A stretch of 5,321 bases of DNA from Lachnospiraceae bacterium. Its GTDB lineage: Bacteria > Bacillota_A > Clostridia > Lachnospirales > Lachnospiraceae. The notes beneath the pieces are model-generated. The model was given only the letters and a program-made list of their open reading frames with translations. It did not search any database and was not told where the DNA came from. The position numbers were made by a program, and so were the translations under genes. Positions within the stretch are counted from its first letter, which is position 1. Each line of letters begins with the position of its first letter. The stretch lies in contig JAFZKM010000203.1 in assembly GCA_017553665.1 (NCBI GenBank), positions 1 to 5,321 of the forward strand. Reading direction: 5' to 3'. This document shows, piece after piece, positions 1 through 5,321 of this stretch.

Positions 1-576
1 CGCGAGAAGTATCGAAAGCCACACTCTCCTGCGCTTATTCTTCTTCGCGAGCGCGGGCTCAACGCCCTTTGTGCGCAGCTGTCCGAGCTCCAGCAGCAGA
101 TAAACGATCGGGAACGGCAGGAATATCAGGATCACATCGGCCTTCGCGTAAGTCATATAGAGCACGGTCGAAGGAAATACCGACATCATCAGTGAAAGCA
201 TCGTGCTCTCCGCCTTGTCGCTTCCGACATGCCTGTGCATGATATCGTAGGTAAACACGGGGATCAGCGCAAGGAATACCATATTCAGAGCTAGCATTGC
301 CTTATACAGCATGTAGGAATCTTCGATCAAAAGCGCGAGAGGATAATAGAGCAGCGCGAATCCGTACTTGAAATAGCTGCCCCCCATCGCCCAGGCGGTC
401 TCCGACCAGTCCCAGCCCATGAGCAGAGCCGTATTCGCAACGGTTCCGACCTCGTCTATCACCGGCGGAACATTGAGGCGCAGCGCGAAGATCAGGCCCC
501 ATCCGAGCGTCACCGCGAACAAGGCAATCTTTAACAATACATCCGCCGCGGTATCTTTACTCCTTCCCGTACTCAT
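1..576 (-). CDS. Polytopic membrane protein, possible GT-C glycosyltransferase (5' part, cut by left edge)
   Basis: The first 192 codons are visible with no stop before the window edge, so the C-terminal part is missing. The start at 576 (MSTGRSKDT) is supported by a GGAGGG ribosome binding site eight bases upstream. A short polar N-terminus leads into a membrane segment at about residues 13-33, then an outward loop carrying an acidic pair D41-E42, then hydrophobic stretches at about 73-85, 90-110, 122-141 and 145-164. A basic cytoplasmic loop (KKNKRRR, about 178-184) precedes the next segment. A hydrophobic first helix followed by an Asp/Glu pair in the first external loop is the hallmark of GT-C fold enzymes, which transfer sugars from polyprenyl-phosphate donors on the outer face of the membrane. 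Similar large uncharacterised membrane proteins are common in Clostridia. The substrate cannot be read from this fragment, and a non-enzymatic membrane protein remains possible. It overlaps the end of the fumarase beta gene by 20 bases, which suggests cotranscription and perhaps coupled translation. That the gene is real is near certain; the GT-C assignment is moderate. Confidence 0.8.
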   Translation of the reverse strand, partial: MSTGRSKDTAADVLLKIALFAVTLGWGLIFALRLNVPPVIDEVGTVANTALLMGWDWSETAWAMGGSYFKYGFALLYYPLALLIEDSYMLYKAMLALNMVFLALIPVFTYDIMHRHVGSDKAESTMLSLMMSVFPSTVLYMTYAKADVILIFLPFPIVYLLLELGQLRTKGVEPALAKKNKRRRVWLSILLA

Positions 577-1153
577 AAACCTTTCCCTCCGAATCGATAA
601 GCACAGTCACCGGAAAATCTTCGACATAGAGCTTCCTGATCGCTTCTGTTCCGAGATCTTCGTAAGCTACGATCTCGCATTCCTTTATGCACTTTGAGAG
701 CAATGCTCCGGCCCCGCCGGTAGCTCCCATGTATATCGCGCCGTTCTTTTCGATCGATGCCCTGACTTCTTCTGTCCTTCTGCCCTTTCCGATCATGCCG
801 GTAAGTCCAAGGTCAAGAAGCGTGGGCGTGTATTTATCCATACGTCCCGAAGTCGTGGGACCCGCGGATCCGATGACCTGCCCGGGCGCTGCGGGAGTAG
901 GCCCGAGATAATAGATCACGGTGCCCGTTATATCTATGGGCAGGATTCCTTCTTCAAAAAGCTTTTTTCCCGTTACGGTCTCCTCAAAAAGATCATCCCT
1001 GCGCTGCTCCCGATGCGCGCGGATCGCGTCATACATGCGCTTATGCGCTGAGTCTCTCGCGGTGTAGATCATTCCTGTCAGATACAATATGTCTCCGCAT
1101 TTGATCTGCGAAAGACTTTCCTTCGAAAATGGCAGTCTGATATGCCTGATCAT
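557..1153 (-). CDS. fumB: Class I fumarate hydratase, beta subunit
   Basis: This 198-residue protein is the C-terminal half of the two-subunit, iron-sulfur dependent fumarase, which reversibly hydrates fumarate to L-malate in the cytoplasm. The length is the usual one for a free-standing beta subunit. Family motifs run in order: GDILYLTG (20-27), TARDSAHKRM (31-40), YYLGPTPAAPG (81-91), IGSAGPTTSGRMDKYTP (94-110) and GMIGKG (119-124). In class I fumarases the threonine and arginine of the GPTTxxRMD motif (here T100/T101 and R104) and the lysine of IGKG (K123) line the active site that forms with the alpha subunit. The subunit contributes no cluster cysteines. It starts 12 bases after the alpha stop, and its ribosome binding site overlaps that stop codon, an arrangement that favours coupled translation. 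L-tartrate dehydratase TtdB is a close relative; the alpha partner here points to fumarase. The symbol follows the subunit naming fumA/fumB and should not be confused with the single-chain FumB of E. coli. Confidence 0.93.
   Translation of the reverse strand: MIRHIRLPFSKESLSQIKCGDILYLTGMIYTARDSAHKRMYDAIRAHREQRRDDLFEETVTGKKLFEEGILPIDITGTVIYYLGPTPAAPGQVIGSAGPTTSGRMDKYTPTLLDLGLTGMIGKGRRTEEVRASIEKNGAIYMGATGGAGALLSKCIKECEIVAYEDLGTEAIRKLYVEDFPVTVLIDSEGKVYEYGKE
585..590 (-). promoter_or_regulatory. Ribosome binding site of the membrane protein gene
   Basis: GGAGGG on the minus strand lies eight bases before the ATG at 576. It sits inside the last codons of the fumarase beta gene and is the main reason for choosing this start, which overlaps the upstream gene. 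Confidence 0.8.
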
Positions 1154-1160
1154 ACGCCGG

Positions 1161-1167
1161 TCTCCTT
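1161..1167 (-). promoter_or_regulatory. Ribosome binding site of the fumarase beta gene
   Basis: AAGGAGA on the minus strand lies seven bases before the ATG at 1153. Its first bases overlap the TAA stop of the alpha subunit, so a ribosome ending alpha sits directly on the initiation site for beta. Confidence 0.85.
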
Positions 1168-2074
1168 ACAATGTTCTCTTAACATGCCTGTTCACATGGC
1201 AGCAGATGTTTATCGCGACCGGAAGTCCCGCGATATGCGTGGGCCAGGTCTCGATATTGACTCCGAGGACCGTATTCTTTCCTCCCATACCGCCGGGCCC
1301 GATGCCCGTCGCGTTCAGCGCGGTGAACAGTTCTTTCCTCAGTTCCTCAAGATATCCCGTATCGGGCTGTGTCCTGCCGCTCTTCGCGCCGGTCGTGTCT
1401 TTGAACTCGGAACTGTCCTCGTAATAGGAATGCACTGAATTCAGTCCGTTCGTCAGCGCTTTCTTAGCCAATAAAGCGCATTTCTCGAAGTCTCCGCCGA
1501 TCCCGACTCCGACCACCATCGGCGGGCAGGCATTCGCGCCCGCGTCCTTTACCGCGGTGATCACGGCGTTCTTTACTCCGTCGATGCCCTCGGCAGGCTT
1601 CAGCATGAACACGCGGCTCATGTTCTCGCTTCCGAATCCTTTGGGCGCAACTGTCAGCTCGACTTTGTCGCCTTCGGTGATCTCGTAATGTATGATCGCG
1701 GGGGTATTGTCATCGGTATTCTCGCGAAGAAGCGGATCCGAAACCACGGACTTGCGAAGGTATCCGTCGGTATAGCCCCTGCGCACGCCTTCGTTTATCG
1801 CATCCTTAAGGCTTCCGCCCTCGAAATGCACGTCCTGTCCGGCCTTTACGAAAACGACAGCCATCCCGGTGTCCTGACAGATCGGGATACTCTCTTCGCC
1901 CGCGATCTTCAGGTTTTCCTTAAGCTGCCCCATGATATTGGCACCGAGCTCCGAAGTCTCGCTCTTTTCCGCTCCTTCGAGGGCCGCGAGCATATCGGGA
2001 GTCAGCGAAAGATTGGCCTCAATGCACATTCCGGCTATCGCGTCCGCGATCGTTCTTACATCAATCGTTCTCAT
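1166..2074 (-). CDS. fumA: Class I fumarate hydratase, alpha subunit
   Basis: This 302-residue subunit carries the [4Fe-4S] cluster of the oxygen-labile fumarase. The three cluster cysteines are recognisable: C66 in IPICQDTGM, C183 in NACPPMVVGVGIGG, and C292 (or C291) in NICCHVNRH. The KGFGSENMSR motif (145-154) and THIAGLPVAIN (279-289) match fumarases rather than L-tartrate dehydratase TtdA, which has a different sequence at the first site. I chose the start at 2074 (MRTIDVRTIADA) because it matches the family N-terminus and has AAGGGG nine bases upstream. The frame stays open to an ATG at 2113, but that codon lies in the loop of the intergenic hairpin and would add 13 residues unlike the family. 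The region around residues 217-238 appears about 20 residues longer than in homologues I recall. The gene follows gyrA after 70 bases and precedes the beta subunit by 12. In anaerobes the enzyme serves a partial TCA pathway, fumarate respiration or amino acid metabolism; which one applies here cannot be seen. Confidence 0.94.
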   Translation of the reverse strand: MRTIDVRTIADAIAGMCIEANLSLTPDMLAALEGAEKSETSELGANIMGQLKENLKIAGEESIPICQDTGMAVVFVKAGQDVHFEGGSLKDAINEGVRRGYTDGYLRKSVVSDPLLRENTDDNTPAIIHYEITEGDKVELTVAPKGFGSENMSRVFMLKPAEGIDGVKNAVITAVKDAGANACPPMVVGVGIGGDFEKCALLAKKALTNGLNSVHSYYEDSSEFKDTTGAKSGRTQPDTGYLEELRKELFTALNATGIGPGGMGGKNTVLGVNIETWPTHIAGLPVAINICCHVNRHVKRTL

Positions 2075-2083
2075 AAAAATCCG

Positions 2084-2089
2084 CCCCTT
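2084..2089 (-). promoter_or_regulatory. Ribosome binding site of the fumarase alpha gene
   Basis: AAGGGG on the minus strand lies nine bases before the ATG at 2074. It is weaker than the other sites in the window but decides the start against the in-frame ATG at 2113. Confidence 0.65.
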
Positions 2090-2094
2090 ACACA

Positions 2095-2128
2095 CAGACC
2101 CTCCCGGAAGCAAATCCCGGAGGGTCTG
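2095..2128 (-). terminator. Strong hairpin between gyrA and the fumarase genes, possible terminator or mRNA stability element
   Basis: Positions 2095-2104 pair perfectly with 2119-2128 (10 base pairs, CAGACCCTCC on the minus strand), followed by one mismatch (2105/2118), three further pairs (2106-2108 with 2115-2117) and a six-base loop. It begins 16 bases after the gyrA stop codon. Placement and strength fit an intrinsic terminator for gyrBA. However, the minus-strand bases after the stem read TGTGTAAGGGG, not a U-tract, and no T-run follows on the plus strand either. A partial terminator, attenuator, or a structure protecting the gyrA mRNA 3' end are all possible. The hairpin itself is seen directly; its role is inferred. 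Confidence 0.55.
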
Positions 2129-2144
2129 AGATCATTGGTCAATA

Positions 2145-4745
2145 TTATTCGTCAAGCGGTTCGTCTGCTTCGGAAGTACCGCCGAATTCATCGGAATGAA
2201 GTGTAGCCTTCTCTTCCTCGGAATCCTCTTCCTCATCGTCATCGAGCGGAACTGCGGTCAATACCTCGCCGGACATTCCGGCATTGGTCTCCGCGTCCTC
2301 TTCTGTCTCACGCACTCTCGCGATGCGGGCAACCTTTGTGTTCTTTTCCGCGTCGAGATTGATGAGCTTAACGCCGGTGGTGCTCCTGCCGCAGATCCTG
2401 ACATCGGAAAGCTGCAGACGGATAACCGTACCCGCATTTGTAATGATGATGATATCGTTCTCGGTATCAAGGATCTTCGCGCCCACGAGCGGTCCGCTCT
2501 TATCCATGATCTTATAGCAGTGAACGCCCTTGCCGGCGCGGTGCTGCGAATTGAACTCGGTGAGAGGAGTGAGCTTTCCGTAGCCGAGCTCGGAAACGGT
2601 GAGCAGATACTTGCCCTGCTCGGTCAGCTGCATCGCTACTACTTCATCGTCATCGTCGAGATTGATTCCGATGACGCCGATCGACTGACGGCCGGTCACG
2701 CGCACATCGGTCTCGTTGAAGCGGATCGACATGCCCTTTCTGGTAATGAGCATGACATCCTGTTTCTCGTCGGTACACTTAACTCCGATGAGCTCATCGC
2801 CCTCGCGCAGAGTGATCGCGATAAGGCCGACCTTACGGATGTTCGCGTACTCCGAAAGCCTCGTGGTCTTTATGATACCGCCCTTCGTAGCCATCAGCAG
2901 ATAGCTGTCGAAGTCGAAGCCGCGCACGGTGATGGTCGCCGAAACATGCTCGTCGGGCTGGAGCTGCAGGAGGTTCACGATCGCGGTGCCTCTCGAGGTA
3001 CGCGATGCCTCCGGGATCTCGTAAGCCTTCAGCCTGTATACGCGTCCCTGATTCGTGAAGAACAGTATAAAGTGATGATTCGTCGTCATGAAGAGCTCTT
3101 CGATGAAATCATCGTCGATTATCGACATGCCCTTGATTCCCTTGCCTCCGCGGTGCTGGGCCTTGAAATTGTCGGGCGTCATGCGCTTGATATAACCGAG
3201 TCTGGTCATCGCGATAACGGTGTCGTCATCCGGAACCAGATCCTCAGCCGAAATGTCGTCGTCAAAGCCGATCGAGGTCTTGCGTTCATCGCGGTACTTA
3301 TTGCCGATAGCGACAGCCTCGTCCCTTACGACTCCGAGAAGGATGTTCTCGTCGCCCAGGATCGCCTTGTACTCCTTGATCTTCTCCATAAGATCCGCAT
3401 ACTCTGCCTCAAGCTTCTCTCTTTCCAAACCTGTCAGCTGTCTGAGACGCATATCCACAATGGCCTGTGCCTGCGGATCGTCGAAACCGAACTTATCGAT
3501 CAGTCCCTGCTTAGCCTCGGGAGTCGACTTTGATGCCCTGATGAGAGCGATGATCTCGTCGATAATATCGAGCGCCTTGAGCAGACCTTCCTTGATGTGA
3601 GCCAGCTCCTCGGCCTTGTTCAGATCGTACTTGGTCCTTCTTGTAACTACATCTTCCTGATGCTTGATATAAAGCTCAAGTATCTGAAGAATGGAAAGCA
3701 TCTTGGGCTCGTTGTTAACGAGCGCGAGCATATTGACACCGAAGGTGTCCTGCAGCTGTGTATGCTTGTAAAGATGGTTTAAAACCACCTGCGGATTAAC
3801 ATCCCTGCGAAGCTCAATGCAGACGCGCATGCCCTGACGGTCGGACTCGTCGCGCAGATCCGTGATCCCGTCGACCTTTTTGTCCTTTACCAGCTCCGCG
3901 ATCTTCGCGATAAGCCTTGCCTTGTTCACAAGGAAAGGCAGCTCGGTGACTACTATCCTGTTTTTGCCGTTGGCCATGGGCTCTATCTCGGTCACGGCGC
4001 GGATCTTGATCTTTCCGCGGCCCGTGCGGTAAGCCTCGTTGATGCCTCTGGTGCCGAGGATCGTTCCGCCTGTAGGGAAATCGGGTCCCTTGATAATGCC
4101 GAGAACCTCATCGATGGAGGTTTCCCTGCCTTCGTCGATCCTGTTGTTGATGATAAGCTTAACCGCATCGATCACCTCGCCGATGTTGTGCGGTGGGATA
4201 TTCGTCGCCATACCTACCGCAATACCAGTGGTACCGTTGATCAGAAGGTTCGGAACTCTCGAGGGGAGCACCGTGGGTTCTTTTTCCGTCTCGTCGAAGT
4301 TGGGGATGAAATCCACGGTATTCTTGTTGATATCCGCGAGCATCTCCATCGCGATCTTGCTGAGTCTGGCCTCGGTATAACGCATGGCAGCCGCGCCGTC
4401 GCCGTCGACGGAACCGAAGTTTCCGTGTCCGTCAACAAGGGGATAATGCGTCGACCACTCCTGTGCCAGATTTACCAATGACCCGTAGATCGAACTGTCT
4501 CCGTGAGGATGGTATTTACCCATCGTATCGCCGACGATACGCGCGCACTTACGATGCGGCTTATCGGGCGTGTTCGATAACTCGATCATGGCGTAGAGGA
4601 TACGCCTCTGAACGGGCTTTAAGCCGTCACGGACATCGGGAAGGGCTCGCGCCGCGATTACCGACATCGCGTAATCGATGTATGAGGTCTCCATGGTCTC
4701 CTTTAAGTCGACCGGTCTGACCTTATCAAAAATATTGTCTTCCAT
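2145..4745 (-). CDS. gyrA: DNA gyrase subunit A
   Basis: GyrA (866 residues) forms the A2B2 gyrase with GyrB, cutting and passing DNA to introduce negative supercoils. The N-terminal breakage-reunion domain is complete: [16 protein letters not shown] (33-48), KYHPHGDSS (77-85), and [10 protein letters not shown] with catalytic tyrosine Y123 after R122. I175 in [10 protein letters not shown] matches the DNA-bending isoleucine of the family. The coiled-coil and exit gate region (about 350-480) lacks the extra segment of about 35 residues that E. coli GyrA carries before QAQAI. The C-terminal wrapping beta-pinwheel follows from about residue 505, with a GyrA-box variant QHRGGKG at 530-536; the box and the adjacent gyrB separate it from ParC. 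The last 32 residues form an acidic tail. The quinolone-binding region has S84, as in susceptible enzymes, but G88 where D or E is usual. The start is 27 bases after the gyrB stop, with AAGGAG ten bases upstream and a family-like N-terminus. Confidence 0.98.
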   Translation of the reverse strand: MEDNIFDKVRPVDLKETMETSYIDYAMSVIAARALPDVRDGLKPVQRRILYAMIELSNTPDKPHRKCARIVGDTMGKYHPHGDSSIYGSLVNLAQEWSTHYPLVDGHGNFGSVDGDGAAAMRYTEARLSKIAMEMLADINKNTVDFIPNFDETEKEPTVLPSRVPNLLINGTTGIAVGMATNIPPHNIGEVIDAVKLIINNRIDEGRETSIDEVLGIIKGPDFPTGGTILGTRGINEAYRTGRGKIKIRAVTEIEPMANGKNRIVVTELPFLVNKARLIAKIAELVKDKKVDGITDLRDESDRQGMRVCIELRRDVNPQVVLNHLYKHTQLQDTFGVNMLALVNNEPKMLSILQILELYIKHQEDVVTRRTKYDLNKAEELAHIKEGLLKALDIIDEIIALIRASKSTPEAKQGLIDKFGFDDPQAQAIVDMRLRQLTGLEREKLEAEYADLMEKIKEYKAILGDENILLGVVRDEAVAIGNKYRDERKTSIGFDDDISAEDLVPDDDTVIAMTRLGYIKRMTPDNFKAQHRGGKGIKGMSIIDDDFIEELFMTTNHHFILFFTNQGRVYRLKAYEIPEASRTSRGTAIVNLLQLQPDEHVSATITVRGFDFDSYLLMATKGGIIKTTRLSEYANIRKVGLIAITLREGDELIGVKCTDEKQDVMLITRKGMSIRFNETDVRVTGRQSIGVIGINLDDDDEVVAMQLTEQGKYLLTVSELGYGKLTPLTEFNSQHRAGKGVHCYKIMDKSGPLVGAKILDTENDIIIITNAGTVIRLQLSDVRICGRSTTGVKLINLDAEKNTKVARIARVRETEEDAETNAGMSGEVLTAVPLDDDEEEDSEEEKATLHSDEFGGTSEADEPLDE

Positions 4746-4755
4746 AAATGAAATG

Positions 4756-4761
4756 CTCCTT
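4756..4761 (-). promoter_or_regulatory. Ribosome binding site of gyrA
   Basis: AAGGAG on the minus strand lies ten bases before the ATG at 4745, in the 27-base gap after gyrB. The short gap and lack of a promoter-like sequence suggest that gyrA is translated from the gyrB transcript. Confidence 0.8.
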
Positions 4762-4772
4762 ATGCCCGGCTA

Positions 4773-5321
4773 TCAGGCAATATCGATATTCTTGGCGTAT
4801 TTTGCGTTGGTCTCGATGAACTCGCGCCTGGGTTCTACGTTATCTCCCATCAGAACATTAAACGTAACATCGAGCTCCGCGGGATTGTCCTCGTCCATAG
4901 TAACCTTCTTCAGGGTCCTGGTCTGAGGATCCATCGTCGTATCCCAGAGCTGCTCAGCGTCCATCTCACCGAGTCCCTTGTAACGCTGGACGGTGTAGTT
5001 GTTGTCGCGTCCGATCTCGTTCATGATCGAATTGAGCTGATCGTCGCTGTACGCGTACCATACCTTTTTATTCTTCTCGACCTTATAGAGCGGAGGCTGC
5101 GCGAGATAAACGTGGCCTTCCTTGATAAGCTCGGGCATGAAACGGTAAATGAACGTAAGCATGAGCGTAGCGATATGAGCGCCGTCAACATCGGCATCCG
5201 TCATGACGATGATCTTGTCGTAACGGAGCTTGGAAATATCGAAATCCTCGGAAATACCGGTTCCGAAAGCGGTGATCATGGCTCTGATCTCCTCGTTGCC
5301 GAGTATCCTGTCGAGTCTTGC
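4773..5321 (-). CDS. gyrB: DNA gyrase subunit B, C-terminal 182 residues (cut by right edge)
   Basis: This is the end of the ATPase subunit of gyrase; the frame is open to the window edge, so the ATP-binding GHKL and transducer domains and the first part of TOPRIM lie outside. Counting from the edge, the fragment opens with ARLDRILGNEEIRAMITAFG. TOPRIM metal ligands follow in MTDADVDGAHI (D42, D44, D46), which bind the Mg2+ used in DNA cleavage. Then come the GyrA-contacting tail motifs: QPPLYKVEKNKK (75-86), QRYKGLGEMDAEQLW (112-126), and GDNVEPRREFIE (159-170). The insertion of about 170 residues seen in E. coli GyrB is absent, as in other Firmicutes. The position after DGAHI holds alanine, where arginine is common (HIRTL); I recall variation there in Lachnospiraceae. 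The gene ends in TGA followed at once by an in-frame TAG (4770-4772), a tandem stop. ParE is the main alternative; the adjacent gyrA with a GyrA-box argues for GyrB. Confidence 0.97.
   Translation of the reverse strand, partial: ARLDRILGNEEIRAMITAFGTGISEDFDISKLRYDKIIVMTDADVDGAHIATLMLTFIYRFMPELIKEGHVYLAQPPLYKVEKNKKVWYAYSDDQLNSIMNEIGRDNNYTVQRYKGLGEMDAEQLWDTTMDPQTRTLKKVTMDEDNPAELDVTFNVLMGDNVEPRREFIETNAKYAKNIDIA

Noticed and set aside
302..502. A 66-codon minus-strand frame within the membrane protein region.
   Set aside because: It overlaps the membrane protein in another frame; that protein has a clear start, a ribosome binding site and membrane segments, while the 66-codon product looks like an arginine- and glycine-rich shadow.
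1358..1441. A pair of compensating frameshifts as the cause of the unusual fumarase alpha stretch.
   Set aside because: The frame is continuous, conserved motifs resume on both sides without a gap, and the composition is that of a polar loop, so an insertion is the simpler reading.
1166..2074. L(+)-tartrate dehydratase alpha subunit (TtdA) as the identity of this gene.
   Set aside because: The GSENMS and THIAGLPVA motifs match fumarases; E. coli TtdA, as I recall it, differs at both sites.
2075..2113. An upstream in-frame start for the fumarase alpha subunit at 2113.
   Set aside because: The extra 13 residues do not match the family, the ATG sits in the hairpin loop, and the ATG at 2074 has its own ribosome binding site and the conserved MRTIDV start.
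2115..2142. A possible -35 element TTGACC (2137-2142, minus strand) after gyrA.
   Set aside because: At the expected spacing of about 17 bases the sequence falls in the hairpin and reads CGGGAT, with no acceptable -10 element.
2196..3533. A 445-codon open frame on the plus strand, opposite gyrA.
   Set aside because: It lies in exact codon register opposite gyrA and stays open because gyrA avoids TTA, CTA and TCA codons there; it ends at the TCA codon for S405. Its protein shows no recognisable family, while gyrA is conserved throughout.

Overview
The window looks like a piece of a Clostridia chromosome, most likely a member of the Lachnospiraceae. The evidence is residue-level: the short Firmicute-type GyrB C-terminus without the enterobacterial insertion, GyrA and FumA wording that I recall from that family, strong AAGGAG/GGAGGG ribosome binding sites, and a base composition near balanced or slightly GC-rich. 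The taxonomic call comes from memory of protein families, not from a search.

All five genes lie on the minus strand, so the window reads from right to left. In order of transcription they are: the 3' end of gyrB (from the right edge to 4773), gyrA (4745 to 2145), a 70-base gap holding one strong hairpin, the two subunits of an oxygen-sensitive class I [4Fe-4S] fumarase (alpha 2074 to 1166, beta 1153 to 557), and the first 192 codons of a polytopic membrane protein that runs off the left edge and resembles a GT-C type glycosyltransferase. Gaps are 27, 70 and 12 bases, and the last pair overlap by 20 bases. No stretch over 300 bases lacks a gene.

GyrB and GyrA together form the A2B2 DNA gyrase that introduces negative supercoils. 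Such a pair often sits close to oriC behind dnaA-dnaN-recF, which would place this window near the origin (inference). The two fumarase subunits form one enzyme that interconverts fumarate and malate; their tight spacing suggests one mRNA and balanced synthesis. The membrane protein has no evident functional link to fumarase and probably shares only the transcript.

I see no new biological system, mobile element, CRISPR array or RNA gene. The points worth a second look are small: a glycine at the GyrA position where an acidic residue normally anchors fluoroquinolones, a GyrA-box with histidine in its second position plus a related second copy, a long acidic GyrA tail, an apparent insertion of roughly 20 residues in FumA, and a hairpin between gyrA and fumA that lacks a U-tract and leaves no room for a promoter behind it.
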